Shown: in pieces, positions 1 to 7,499 of the stretch
How positions within the stretch are numbered: position 1 is the first letter of the stretch
How the letters are laid out: each line of letters starts with the position of its first letter
Source of the DNA: an uncultured Bacteroidales bacterium
GTDB taxonomy: Bacteria; Bacteroidota; Bacteroidia; Bacteroidales; Paludibacteraceae
Assembly (NCBI GenBank): GCA_937907165.1
Contig: CALCUH010000067.1
Location: forward strand, 1-56,890
DNA: 56,890 bases
Reading direction: 5' to 3'
Program-made: the position numbers and the translations under genes
The notes under the pieces: model-generated
Seen by the model: only the letters and a program-made list of their open reading frames with translations
Told to the model about the DNA's origin: nothing
The model's database searches: none

Positions 1-1
1 G

Positions 2-145
2 GGAGAATTTCTCGTGGAAGACATACGTCAGAAAGTAGAAGGGATTGAGGGCGTCAAACAAGCGAACATCAACATCGTATTCGAACCGGAATGGACCAAA
101 GACCGCATGTCGGAAGAGGCATTATTGGAATTAGGGTATCTATAA
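2..145 (+). CDS. DUF59 / SufT-like Fe-S assembly factor, C-terminal end (partial)
   Basis: Only the last 47 codons are present; the gene begins before the window. The frame from base 2 reads through to TAA at 143-145. It contains the family's C-terminal signature: a VEGIEGV-type turn, a strand resembling NIVFEPEW, then a T-K-D-R-M-S-E-E-A stretch and the ending LELGYL. In DUF59/MIP18-type proteins the segment W-(S/T)-x-x-x-(M/I)-(S/T)-E-E-A is diagnostic. These proteins act in the cytoplasm in iron-sulfur cluster assembly or delivery. lpxH starts 16 bases downstream, so the two may be co-transcribed. The family call rests on this short tail, and the full domain cannot be checked here. Confidence 0.75.
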   Translation, partial: GEFLVEDIRQKVEGIEGVKQANINIVFEPEWTKDRMSEEALLELGYL

Positions 146-161
146 GAAACTATTACAGATA

Positions 162-917
162 ATGGGGAATCAAAAGAAAACATACTTCGCATCAGACGCC
201 CATCTCGGATTAAACATCTACGAAGACCGAATCACCGCAGAAAAGAGACTCGTGAGATGGATGGATAGCATCAAGCCAGACTGCAAAGCACTCTATTTCG
301 TAGGGGATATGTTCGACTATTGGTTCGAATACAAATACGTCATTCCCAAAGGTTTCGTACGATTCATAGGCAAAATGGCTGAATTCATAGACGAGGGCAT
401 TCCGGTATATCTCTACACAGGTAACCATGACGTCTGGATGTTCGACTACTTTCAGAAAGAGATAGGCGCCACCGTTTGCTCGCAGGAAACCATAACGGAA
501 ATCGACGGCAAAAAATTCTACATAGCCCATGGCGACGGACTTGGAGACCCTAGCCTAACCTTCAGGTTCATGAGATGTTTCTTCCGCAATAAGATTTGTC
601 AAGCGCTATACAAATGGATTCATCCGGACGTCACCATGCCTTTCGGACATGCTTGGTCAAGATCCAACCGCCAAAAAAAGCAAGGGAACAAAGCGGAACA
701 ATATCTAGGGGAAGAAAACGAATTTCTCGTCCAGTTCTCCAAAGAGCATGCGAAAGCAAACGACGTGGACTATTATATTTTCGGGCATCGTCATATCGAA
801 TTAGACCTCACCATAGAAGAAAAGAAAAGAGTCGTCATACTCGGCGACTGGATTACGAAATTCACATATGCTGTATGGGACGGAGAGCAGTTTGAACTGA
901 AAAGATACAACGGATAG
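162..917 (+). CDS. lpxH: UDP-2,3-diacylglucosamine diphosphatase (LpxH)
   Basis: A calcineurin-like metallophosphoesterase of 251 residues. LpxH hydrolyses UDP-2,3-diacylglucosamine to lipid X and UMP, the fourth step of lipid A synthesis, at the inner face of the cytoplasmic membrane. All metal-binding blocks are visible: D12-x-H14 in SDAHLG, GDMFDYW with D49, GNHD at 87-90, AHGD with H123, and GHRH at 208-211. The length fits the LpxH family. The GDMFDYW block separates it from generic phosphoesterases. The ATG at 162 is the first start after the upstream stop, and no clear Shine-Dalgarno is seen, as is usual in Bacteroidota. An LpxG-type or other UDP-sugar hydrolase is a less likely alternative. 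Confidence 0.92.
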   Translation: MGNQKKTYFASDAHLGLNIYEDRITAEKRLVRWMDSIKPDCKALYFVGDMFDYWFEYKYVIPKGFVRFIGKMAEFIDEGIPVYLYTGNHDVWMFDYFQKEIGATVCSQETITEIDGKKFYIAHGDGLGDPSLTFRFMRCFFRNKICQALYKWIHPDVTMPFGHAWSRSNRQKKQGNKAEQYLGEENEFLVQFSKEHAKANDVDYYIFGHRHIELDLTIEEKKRVVILGDWITKFTYAVWDGEQFELKRYNG

Positions 918-1041
918 GACCTCCATCAAGAATTAATATTTCTAAAAAACAATAAAATAAGAATCGGAAGTACCTCACTCTCAGGAAAAACATACCACGA
1001 ATTTTATTAATTTCGTAAATAATAACGTAAAAGTAGAAGGA

Positions 1042-2325
1042 ATGTCACAACCATTGGCAGAAAGGATGCGTCCGAAAACATTGGACGAATATGTAGGCCA
1101 AAAACACTTGGTCGGCGAGAATGGAGTGCTCCGTAAAATGATAGAAATCGGACACATTCCCTCGTTTATTCTTTGGGGGCCTCCCGGAGTGGGGAAAACC
1201 ACGTTGGCACGTATCATCGCCAATAAAATGGAGCGACAATTCTTCACATTAAGCGCCATCAGTTCCGGCGTAAAAGATGTGAGAGACGTGATAGACAAAG
1301 CGAAGAACTCCAGATTCTTCAACTCCGAACCTCCCATCCTCTTCATCGACGAGATACACAGATTTTCCAAATCACAACAAGACTCGCTTTTGGGAGCGGT
1401 AGAACAAGGGGTGGTGACACTCATCGGAGCCACAACGGAAAACCCCTCATTCGAGGTCATCACACCACTCCTTTCGAGATGTCAAGTCTACGTACTCAAA
1501 CCCCAGACGAACGAAGATCTTCTGACGCTAGCCCAAAGAGTAGCCGAAAAAGATTCCGAGCTGAAACAGAAAGGCATCAAATTCGACGAGACAAACGCAT
1601 TGTTACGTTTTGCGGGAGGAGATGCGAGGAAACTGCTCAACATCATAGACTTGGTCGTAAATGCCGAACCCGACGCCACGGAAATCCATTTCACAGACAA
1701 ATTAGTCACGGAACGGCTACAAGAAAACCCGAACGCATACGACAAGAATGGAGAGATGCACTATGACATCGTTTCCGCTTTCATAAAATCCATACGGGGA
1801 AGTGATCCGGACGCAGCCATTTACTGGCTAGCGCGAATGGTAGACGGAGGCGAAGACCCCAAATTCATCGCCAGAAGGCTTGTCATCTCAGCGTCGGAAG
1901 ACATCGGATTGGCCAATCCGAACGCGCTTCTGCTCGCCAACGCATGTTTCGACACCATCCAAAAAATAGGATGGCCGGAAGGAAGAATCGTATTGGCGGA
2001 AACCACCATCTATCTAGCCACCAGCCCGAAAAGCAACTCCGCCTATCTCTCCATCAACCAAGCGTTAGAGTTCGTGAAACAAGACGGGAACAGGCCGGTT
2101 CCGCTTCATCTAAGAAACGCGCCTACCAAACTGATGGAAAAACTGAATTACGGGAAAGAGTATAAATACGCTCACGATTACGAAGGTCACTTCGTAATAC
2201 AGGAATACCTGCCCGAAAGCATTTCAGGAACACAATTCTGGACGCCCCAGAACAATGCGGCGGAAGCCAAATTGGCAGAAAACATGAATCGGAAATGGGG
2301 CGACAAGAAAAAATATGACATGTAA
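1042..2325 (+). CDS. rarA: Replication-associated recombination protein A (RarA/MgsA), AAA+ ATPase
   Basis: A 427-residue AAA+ protein of the RarA/WRNIP1 (MgsA) family, related to clamp loaders, that acts at stalled replication forks. The N-terminus RPKTLDEYVGQKHL is typical. Walker A is GPPGVGKT at residues 46-53, Walker B is the ILFIDEIHRF region near 99-108, and sensor 1 is TTENPSFE at 131-138. The C-terminal half keeps the tetramerisation-domain signatures IRGSDPDAA and YWLARM and ends with the usual HYEGH-like motif (here DYEGHFVIQEYLP). The gene lies 124 bases after lpxH. A weak -7-like TAATTTCG occurs at 1008-1015. The S41 protease gene starts 14 bases after its stop, which suggests an operon. 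Confidence 0.95.
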   Translation: MSQPLAERMRPKTLDEYVGQKHLVGENGVLRKMIEIGHIPSFILWGPPGVGKTTLARIIANKMERQFFTLSAISSGVKDVRDVIDKAKNSRFFNSEPPILFIDEIHRFSKSQQDSLLGAVEQGVVTLIGATTENPSFEVITPLLSRCQVYVLKPQTNEDLLTLAQRVAEKDSELKQKGIKFDETNALLRFAGGDARKLLNIIDLVVNAEPDATEIHFTDKLVTERLQENPNAYDKNGEMHYDIVSAFIKSIRGSDPDAAIYWLARMVDGGEDPKFIARRLVISASEDIGLANPNALLLANACFDTIQKIGWPEGRIVLAETTIYLATSPKSNSAYLSINQALEFVKQDGNRPVPLHLRNAPTKLMEKLNYGKEYKYAHDYEGHFVIQEYLPESISGTQFWTPQNNAAEAKLAENMNRKWGDKKKYDM

Positions 2326-2339
2326 TAAAAAACGGAACA

Positions 2340-4031
2340 ATGAAGAATACCCTATTCACCATCGCAGCCATCTGCTACGCATTCAGCGCAATGGCAGCAG
2401 GAGAGATTATTAACAGGAACATGGAGATTTCCAAAAACATGGATATCTTCAATGCGATATACAAAGAACTCGACCTTTTGTACGTCGACACAATACGTCC
2501 GGAAAAGACAATAAAAACCGGCATTGACGAAATGCTCATGTCCCTTGATCCTTATACGAACTACATTCCAGACGAGGAAATGGATAAACTTAAATTAATG
2601 ACCACGGGTGAATACGCAGGAGTAGGTTGCATTATCGGCAAACACAAAGACGGCATACTCATCACCGAAGTCTACGAAGGAATGCCTGCCTATAAAGCAG
2701 GAATACACGTAGGTGATGTCATCACAAAAATAAACGGGGAAAGCGTATCGGGAATCAACGTGACAGAAGCTAGCGAACAACTAAGAGGAGAAGCGAAGAC
2801 ACAAGCGGAAGTCACTATCAAACGACCGGACGGGAAAGAAACGAATATCACTATCACAAGAGAAAAAATAGTCATACCCGCCATCTCCTACGCAACCGAA
2901 ATCGAGGATGGTATCGGTTATATCTTCATTAACGGATTCACTGAAAAAGCCGCCGCTCAATTCAAAGAGGCATTTTTAGATCTTAAGGAGAACAAAAAAA
3001 TAAACAAACTAATCATCGACGTAAGAGAAAACCCGGGCGGCATACTCGACGAGGCGGTTGACATCGTCAACCTCTTCATCGACCGCAAATCGACAGTGGT
3101 ATACACCAAAGGAAAGAACGCCGCTTTGAACAAGACCTACAAAGCGCAAAGAGACCCGATAGACAAAGATATTCCAATCGTAGTCCTTGTAAACCGCAAC
3201 TCAGCTTCAGCTTCAGAGATATTAGCAGGCTCCCTACAAGACATGGACAGAGCGGTAATCGTAGGAGAACGCACATTCGGGAAAGGATTGGTTCAAACCA
3301 CAAGAGATTTACCTCACGGAGGTAGTTTAAAAGTCACTATTTCTAAATATTATGTTCCTAGCGGGAGATGCATTCAGGCCATCGATTATTCCAAGACCAA
3401 TGGGAAAGGATATTCTCAACGAATACCAGATAGCCTCACCCATGAATTCAAAACATTGCACGGAAGGAGTGTGCGTGATGGAGGAGGCATCAATCCGGAC
3501 ATCTTTGAAGCGGATACCGTATCGTCAACTGCCGCATACTACTTATACGAAAAAAATATAATTTTTGATTTCGTCACAGAATATGAGAAAAAACACACTA
3601 CTTTGACCTCTGTCAAGGACATCAACTTCTCCGACAAGGACTATCAAGAATTCAAAGAGTTCGTAAAAGGCAAAAAATTCACATACAAACTTATTTCCGA
3701 AGAGATTATCAACTCGCTAAAAGAGACTTTGAAGGAAGAGGGATATGCGGGATACGCTGAAGAAGAAATCAAAGCATTAGAGAACAAAATAAAACACGAC
3801 ATCGACACTGACTTGGATTTGTTCAAAGAGGAGATAATCAAAAATATAAGATTGGAGATAGCCAAGAGGTATTTCTATCAAATCGGCATGGTTCAAGAAT
3901 CACTAAACTTCGACAAATGCAAAGACAAAGCCATTGAAATTCTGAACGATCCGAACCGCTATCATGAAATACTGACAAATACAGACAATAAAGGGAATAA
4001 AGAGAAGAAGGAAGGAGAAAATAACAAATGA
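2340..4031 (+). CDS. S41-family C-terminal processing peptidase with PDZ domain
   Basis: 563 residues beginning with a signal peptide (about residues 1-20, ending AMAAG), so it is exported to the periplasm. A PDZ domain spans about 88-175 and includes the GEYAGVGCIIG and GDVITKINGE blocks. The S41 peptidase core follows, with the DVRENPGG block near 227-234, the NSASASE segment at 287-293 and FGKG at 313-316. By comparison with Ctp proteases the likely Ser-Lys dyad is Ser290 and Lys315. A charged helical C-terminal region of about 150 residues (roughly 400-555) is typical of Bacteroidota Ctp homologues. Its substrate is unknown; relatives trim C-termini of periplasmic and envelope proteins. 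The stop overlaps the next start (ATGA at 4028-4031), so the two genes are translationally coupled. Confidence 0.93.
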   Translation: MKNTLFTIAAICYAFSAMAAGEIINRNMEISKNMDIFNAIYKELDLLYVDTIRPEKTIKTGIDEMLMSLDPYTNYIPDEEMDKLKLMTTGEYAGVGCIIGKHKDGILITEVYEGMPAYKAGIHVGDVITKINGESVSGINVTEASEQLRGEAKTQAEVTIKRPDGKETNITITREKIVIPAISYATEIEDGIGYIFINGFTEKAAAQFKEAFLDLKENKKINKLIIDVRENPGGILDEAVDIVNLFIDRKSTVVYTKGKNAALNKTYKAQRDPIDKDIPIVVLVNRNSASASEILAGSLQDMDRAVIVGERTFGKGLVQTTRDLPHGGSLKVTISKYYVPSGRCIQAIDYSKTNGKGYSQRIPDSLTHEFKTLHGRSVRDGGGINPDIFEADTVSSTAAYYLYEKNIIFDFVTEYEKKHTTLTSVKDINFSDKDYQEFKEFVKGKKFTYKLISEEIINSLKETLKEEGYAGYAEEEIKALENKIKHDIDTDLDLFKEEIIKNIRLEIAKRYFYQIGMVQESLNFDKCKDKAIEILNDPNRYHEILTNTDNKGNKEKKEGENNK

Positions 4032-4762
4032 AAGCAATGATTTTCGCTGCCGGATTAGGAACAAGATTAAGACCAATCACCGACAATATTCCCAAAGCTC
4101 TTGTTCCTGTCGGAGGAATGACATTATTGGAACATGTTGTCACCAAACTAGCCGAACAAGGATTCGACCAACAAATCATCAATGTGCACCACCATGCGGA
4201 CAAGATAATAGAATTTCTTAAAGAGAAAAGGAACTTCGGATTAAGGATAGAGATTTCAGACGAAAGAGAAATGTTACTCGATACAGGAGGAGGCATAAAG
4301 AAAGCTTCCCACTTCTTTGACGACGGAGAGCCTTTTCTTGTGCACAATGTCGATATTCTTTCCGACGCGAACCTTTCGGAATTATACCGCATCCATAAAG
4401 AAAGCGACATGGACGCCACCCTACTTGTGAAAGAGCGAGAGACCTCCCGATACCTCTATTTCGGAGAAGACAAGCATCTAAAAGGATGGATGAATTTAAA
4501 TACTGGAGAGATAAAATCACCCTACGCCGATTTCAAACCGGAAGACTACAGCAAATATGCGTTTTCAGGCATACACATCATTTCTCCGAGACTTTTCGAT
4601 TTGATGGAAGGATACCCACAGAAATTCCCTATTATGGATTTCTACGTAGGGAATGCGGCAAAAGCATCCATCGGCTACAGCCTCAACAATGAACTCAAGA
4701 TGATTGACGTAGGCAAACTCGACAGCCTGAAAGAGGCGGAAGAACATTTCAGAAATTTTTGA
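4028..4762 (+). CDS. Sugar-1-phosphate nucleotidyltransferase, MurU-like
   Basis: 244 residues of the NTP-transferase fold. The signature AAGLGTRLRP (residues 7-16) with PKALVPVGG (23-31) is the nucleotide-binding loop and catalytic lysine region. The GGGI block near residues 88-91 and HNVD near 104-107 are characteristic of the MurU/GlmU-like group, which transfers UMP or GMP to a sugar 1-phosphate. The closest match by motif is MurU, the MurNAc-1-phosphate uridylyltransferase of peptidoglycan recycling. Mannose-1-phosphate guanylyltransferase-like enzymes share these motifs, so the substrate is unproven. No AmgK-type kinase, the usual MurU partner, is adjacent. The gene is translationally coupled to the upstream S41 protease. 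Confidence 0.82.
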   Translation: MKAMIFAAGLGTRLRPITDNIPKALVPVGGMTLLEHVVTKLAEQGFDQQIINVHHHADKIIEFLKEKRNFGLRIEISDEREMLLDTGGGIKKASHFFDDGEPFLVHNVDILSDANLSELYRIHKESDMDATLLVKERETSRYLYFGEDKHLKGWMNLNTGEIKSPYADFKPEDYSKYAFSGIHIISPRLFDLMEGYPQKFPIMDFYVGNAAKASIGYSLNNELKMIDVGKLDSLKEAEEHFRNF

Positions 4763-4776
4763 ATCTATTTTTGCAG

Positions 4777-5340
4777 ATGAGAATATCGAAAACACTTATC
4801 GCCACCATCCTCATATTCGTTATAATTAACACGCAAAATTATTGGATAGCCGAGATAGGACTTCTTCTGTTCCCAATTTTCCTAATTCTTCTCATCGGGT
4901 GTATAGTTCTCTTTCTCATTTTAGTCAAATCCGCATTCAAAATTCTTCACTCAGACAAGAAGTCTACAGGAGCGATTATCCAATGGATTTTATCAATCCT
5001 ATTATTGGCATCTATAATCGCATTCCCAGGCGGAATAGTAGAAAAACAATATGCGCCAACAAAAATAAAGGCATTCAAAGAAGGAGCAGGCGGTTGTGGG
5101 AACACACTCTATCTGAGAGAAGACGGCACATTCTTAGACCGGAGTGTTTGTTTTGGAATTCAAGAAATAGAAGGGAGATACCAAATAAGTAACGACACAA
5201 TCTACTTCAATAGTGGAAATTACAATTTGGACTACGGCATTATAGATTCCATAGCTATTCGATGTCACCTGAAAAAGGATGCGAAAGGAAGAGAAAGAAT
5301 CGGATACATAATAGTAAAAGACTCCATCGACCGACACTAG
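4777..5340 (+). CDS. Small integral membrane protein of unknown function
   Basis: 187 residues from the ATG at 4777. An in-frame TTG at 4759 would overlap the previous gene, but the ATG gives the normal start of a short basic N-terminus (MRISKT). Three hydrophobic segments occupy roughly residues 5-20, 23-48 and 60-82. A soluble C-terminal domain of about 100 residues follows, with a GGCGNTLYL segment and alternating strands (LREDGTFLDRS, GRYQISNDTIYF) that resemble a small beta-barrel. I do not recognise a family. It follows the nucleotidyltransferase gene by 14 bases and is the last gene of the run before the terminator at 5378-5406. Confidence 0.7.
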   Translation: MRISKTLIATILIFVIINTQNYWIAEIGLLLFPIFLILLIGCIVLFLILVKSAFKILHSDKKSTGAIIQWILSILLLASIIAFPGGIVEKQYAPTKIKAFKEGAGGCGNTLYLREDGTFLDRSVCFGIQEIEGRYQISNDTIYFNSGNYNLDYGIIDSIAIRCHLKKDAKGRERIGYIIVKDSIDRH

Positions 5341-5377
5341 AACCTTATAAATTTCTTCGGATTTCTCAAAGCATAAA

Positions 5378-5406
5378 AAAAGGACTGACGAAACGCCAGT
5401 CCTTTT
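5378..5406. terminator. Bidirectional Rho-independent terminator between convergent genes
   Basis: A perfect 10-base-pair stem, AAAAGGACTG (5378-5387) with CAGTCCTTTT (5397-5406), encloses a nine-base loop. A run of A precedes it and a run of T ends it, so it can stop transcription from both sides. It lies between the plus-strand run ending at 5340 and the minus-strand lipoprotein gene ending at 5426. Confidence 0.88.
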
Positions 5407-5425
5407 CGATTATCTAAGAAAAGTA

Positions 5426-6436
5426 TTATTCAATAGGAACGATACGGAAGTTATCCACACACATCATAATTTGGGGTTCTCCTTCCGGCTGTCCGAATTG
5501 AAGGAAACTCAAGTTAGTTGCTTTCTTCAAATCGAAAGATCCATCAAATGGATCAGTATCGCTCTTAGTGCCATGCCAAAATTCAGTCAAAGGAATCGAA
5601 ACAGTCGTCCACTGATCCGTGAAGAAACCACCATTTTCTTTATATGGCTCCCAAAAACAAATTGGGGAAACATCACGACCATGCTTGTCAGGAGAATCAA
5701 TCGGGCCGAAGAAGATCTCCGTCTTAATATCCTTGTAAGGCACCTCCTTAGGCACAAACACTTCAAATTTCAAAGCCAAAGCGCTAATATCATACGACTC
5801 GAAAGCCTTAGAAGCGACAGATATAGGACCTCTTCCTCCCTCCAACGGATTAGCTACATATTGAAGATACATACATTGGTTCATCATCCAAGGATGATCA
5901 TATTTACCATATAGCAAACCATAATTACCGCTACATGGCTGAGGCAATTTTGCGCCATTGCAGAATGGAGTAATCTCGGTTCCCATCTCTAATGTGCCAG
6001 TAATCAACTCATCATTTTCATCTTTAGGATTATATCCGCCCCACGTAGCCAATCTATAATCAAAATTGATTATAATATTACGATTATCTCGGAAGAAGAA
6101 TTTAGAAAGAATTGTCTTTTCTCCTTGTTTTATCTTCAGTTGTCCATCCTCAGATCCTTCAGGGACAATCACCTTAATCATATCATTGGAAGATGAAACG
6201 ACCTTAGCTTCAGATTCTGCACCAGGAAACCAAACATCACAATTCTTTAAGTTATGTCCATAAATGATAGCCTCTCCTCCATCGGGAACAAACTCACACT
6301 TCATACTAATCATTTCCGGGTCACTAGACGATTTTGAGCAGACGCCATTTTGTTGAGCATTTTCTCCACTTTGACTACAACTAGCGAATCCGCTAGCAAG
6401 AGCCAACGACATTAAAATCACACAATTCTTTTTCAT
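5426..6436 (-). CDS. IPT/TIG-containing surface lipoprotein, glycan-binding-protein-like
   Basis: 336 residues with a lipoprotein signal: a basic start (MKKN), a hydrophobic core and a lipobox GFASC with the acylated Cys20. Residues about 40-115 look like an IPT/TIG beta-sandwich (GGEAIIYGHNL, then a V-V-P-E-G-S-E-D-G-Q-L strand). Residues about 120-336 form an all-beta domain rich in aromatics (WGGY, HPWMMNQ, FWEPYKENGGFF) and ending in a VDNFRIVP strand. This is the layout of surface glycan-binding proteins of Bacteroidota polysaccharide-utilisation loci. No SusC, SusD or glycoside hydrolase gene is nearby, so the ligand and even glycan binding are inferences. It has its own promoter at 6521-6551. 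Confidence 0.65.
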   Translation of the reverse strand: MKKNCVILMSLALASGFASCSQSGENAQQNGVCSKSSSDPEMISMKCEFVPDGGEAIIYGHNLKNCDVWFPGAESEAKVVSSSNDMIKVIVPEGSEDGQLKIKQGEKTILSKFFFRDNRNIIINFDYRLATWGGYNPKDENDELITGTLEMGTEITPFCNGAKLPQPCSGNYGLLYGKYDHPWMMNQCMYLQYVANPLEGGRGPISVASKAFESYDISALALKFEVFVPKEVPYKDIKTEIFFGPIDSPDKHGRDVSPICFWEPYKENGGFFTDQWTTVSIPLTEFWHGTKSDTDPFDGSFDLKKATNLSFLQFGQPEGEPQIMMCVDNFRIVPIE

Positions 6437-6520
6437 GATGTCAACTATTTTTTCAATTAATTTTTATTCATTATTCAATCAAAAAAGACAATCGAGACAC
6501 ATCCCTGACTATCCTTATCA

Positions 6521-6551
6521 CAAAATTAAGAAAATACCTAAAACATGCAAA
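6521..6551 (-). promoter_or_regulatory. Bacteroidota-type promoter for the surface lipoprotein gene
   Basis: On the minus strand a -33 box TTTG (6548-6551) is followed after 19 bases by a -7 box TAATTTTG (6521-6528). This matches the established Bacteroides consensus TTTG / TAnnTTTG in both sequence and spacing. It lies 85 bases upstream of the start codon at 6436, in the gap after the beta-barrel gene. It is the best-formed promoter I found in the window. Confidence 0.65.
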
Positions 6552-6563
6552 TAAAAAAGAGTT

Positions 6564-7484
6564 TTATTCAGTTTTTTTAGATTGAGACGCCGCCTTACTC
6601 CGTTCATCGCGAGCATTGGACCGTGTGCCATTACGTAAATTGGACGGAATAGTGATACCTAGTTTCAGACCAGCAGCAAAGATGCGAGCATCGTCCACAA
6701 CCCTCGTGTCAAGAATACTTTCATTGTCCACAAAAAAGTTATTCCACAAATCAGGAACGATTTTCTTCTTATTCTTCAAGAATCCATTCAATCCATAATC
6801 GCAATAAACACCCACATAGAACCATAAATTATCCGCAATAGAGAAATTCATGCCAACCTCCGCATAAGCGGCGAAAGATAACTTTGTGTTCAATCCGCCT
6901 TGTGCCACAGGAGAGGTGTTCACAAAACCATGGTGCGGCAAATCACTCAGAACAACATTCGTTTGTGGATAATAACCAGTCACCTCATACTCCCCGCCTT
7001 CGATTTCGTATCTAGAATTAACAGGAATGACCACCTTTGCGCCCAATCCACATGTCATATTGAATTTGTCGGAGAAAACGAACTGATAATATGCACCCAA
7101 AGGGATTTCGAGTGTGAAAAGACGTTGAGCCTCTTCCCAAGATCGATAATCTTGCATTAAATCAAATGCTTGTCCATTCTCGTCATCATACGAAGGAGTA
7201 ACCATTCTGCCATTTAAAGAGACGCTTGAATTGTACATAAAGAGGTCAGCACCACTACCAATGCCACAATTTTTGTTTCCGAAATAAAAGATATAACGGG
7301 AACTAAAAGCACATCCCCAAGAGAGGGATGCGTCAGCGTCTTTCGTGCCATTCGGCAACGGTTCATCAAGTGACGGCTCCATAAAAATAGTATTTAATCC
7401 GCCACCGAGACCAATGGTCAACTCACCTTGTCCCCAAATGTCAAAAGAGAACAATAACGCGGCAAATAATATTATTTTCCTCAT
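6564..7484 (-). CDS. Outer-membrane beta-barrel protein downstream of giant secreted protein
   Basis: 306 residues. A signal peptide (about residues 1-19, cleavage near IWGQ) is followed by alternating amphipathic strands rich in Gly and aromatics: LTIGLGGGLNTIF, SSRYIFYFG, LEIPLGAYYQFVF, CGLGAKVVIP, FAAYAEVGMNFSI, FYVGVYCDYGLNG, FAAGLKLGITIP. This is an OMP beta-barrel of roughly 8-10 strands. The last 25 residues form a basic, Ser/Lys/Arg-rich tail that does not end in the usual aromatic beta-signal. The gene starts 15 bases after the stop of the giant repeat protein and is probably co-transcribed with it. In this phylum barrel genes of the PorP/SprF type often accompany giant T9SS adhesins, but I cannot place this one firmly in that family. 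Confidence 0.75.
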   Translation of the reverse strand: MRKIILFAALLFSFDIWGQGELTIGLGGGLNTIFMEPSLDEPLPNGTKDADASLSWGCAFSSRYIFYFGNKNCGIGSGADLFMYNSSVSLNGRMVTPSYDDENGQAFDLMQDYRSWEEAQRLFTLEIPLGAYYQFVFSDKFNMTCGLGAKVVIPVNSRYEIEGGEYEVTGYYPQTNVVLSDLPHHGFVNTSPVAQGGLNTKLSFAAYAEVGMNFSIADNLWFYVGVYCDYGLNGFLKNKKKIVPDLWNNFFVDNESILDTRVVDDARIFAAGLKLGITIPSNLRNGTRSNARDERSKAASQSKKTE

Positions 7485-7499
7485 ACTTTCTTTACACTA

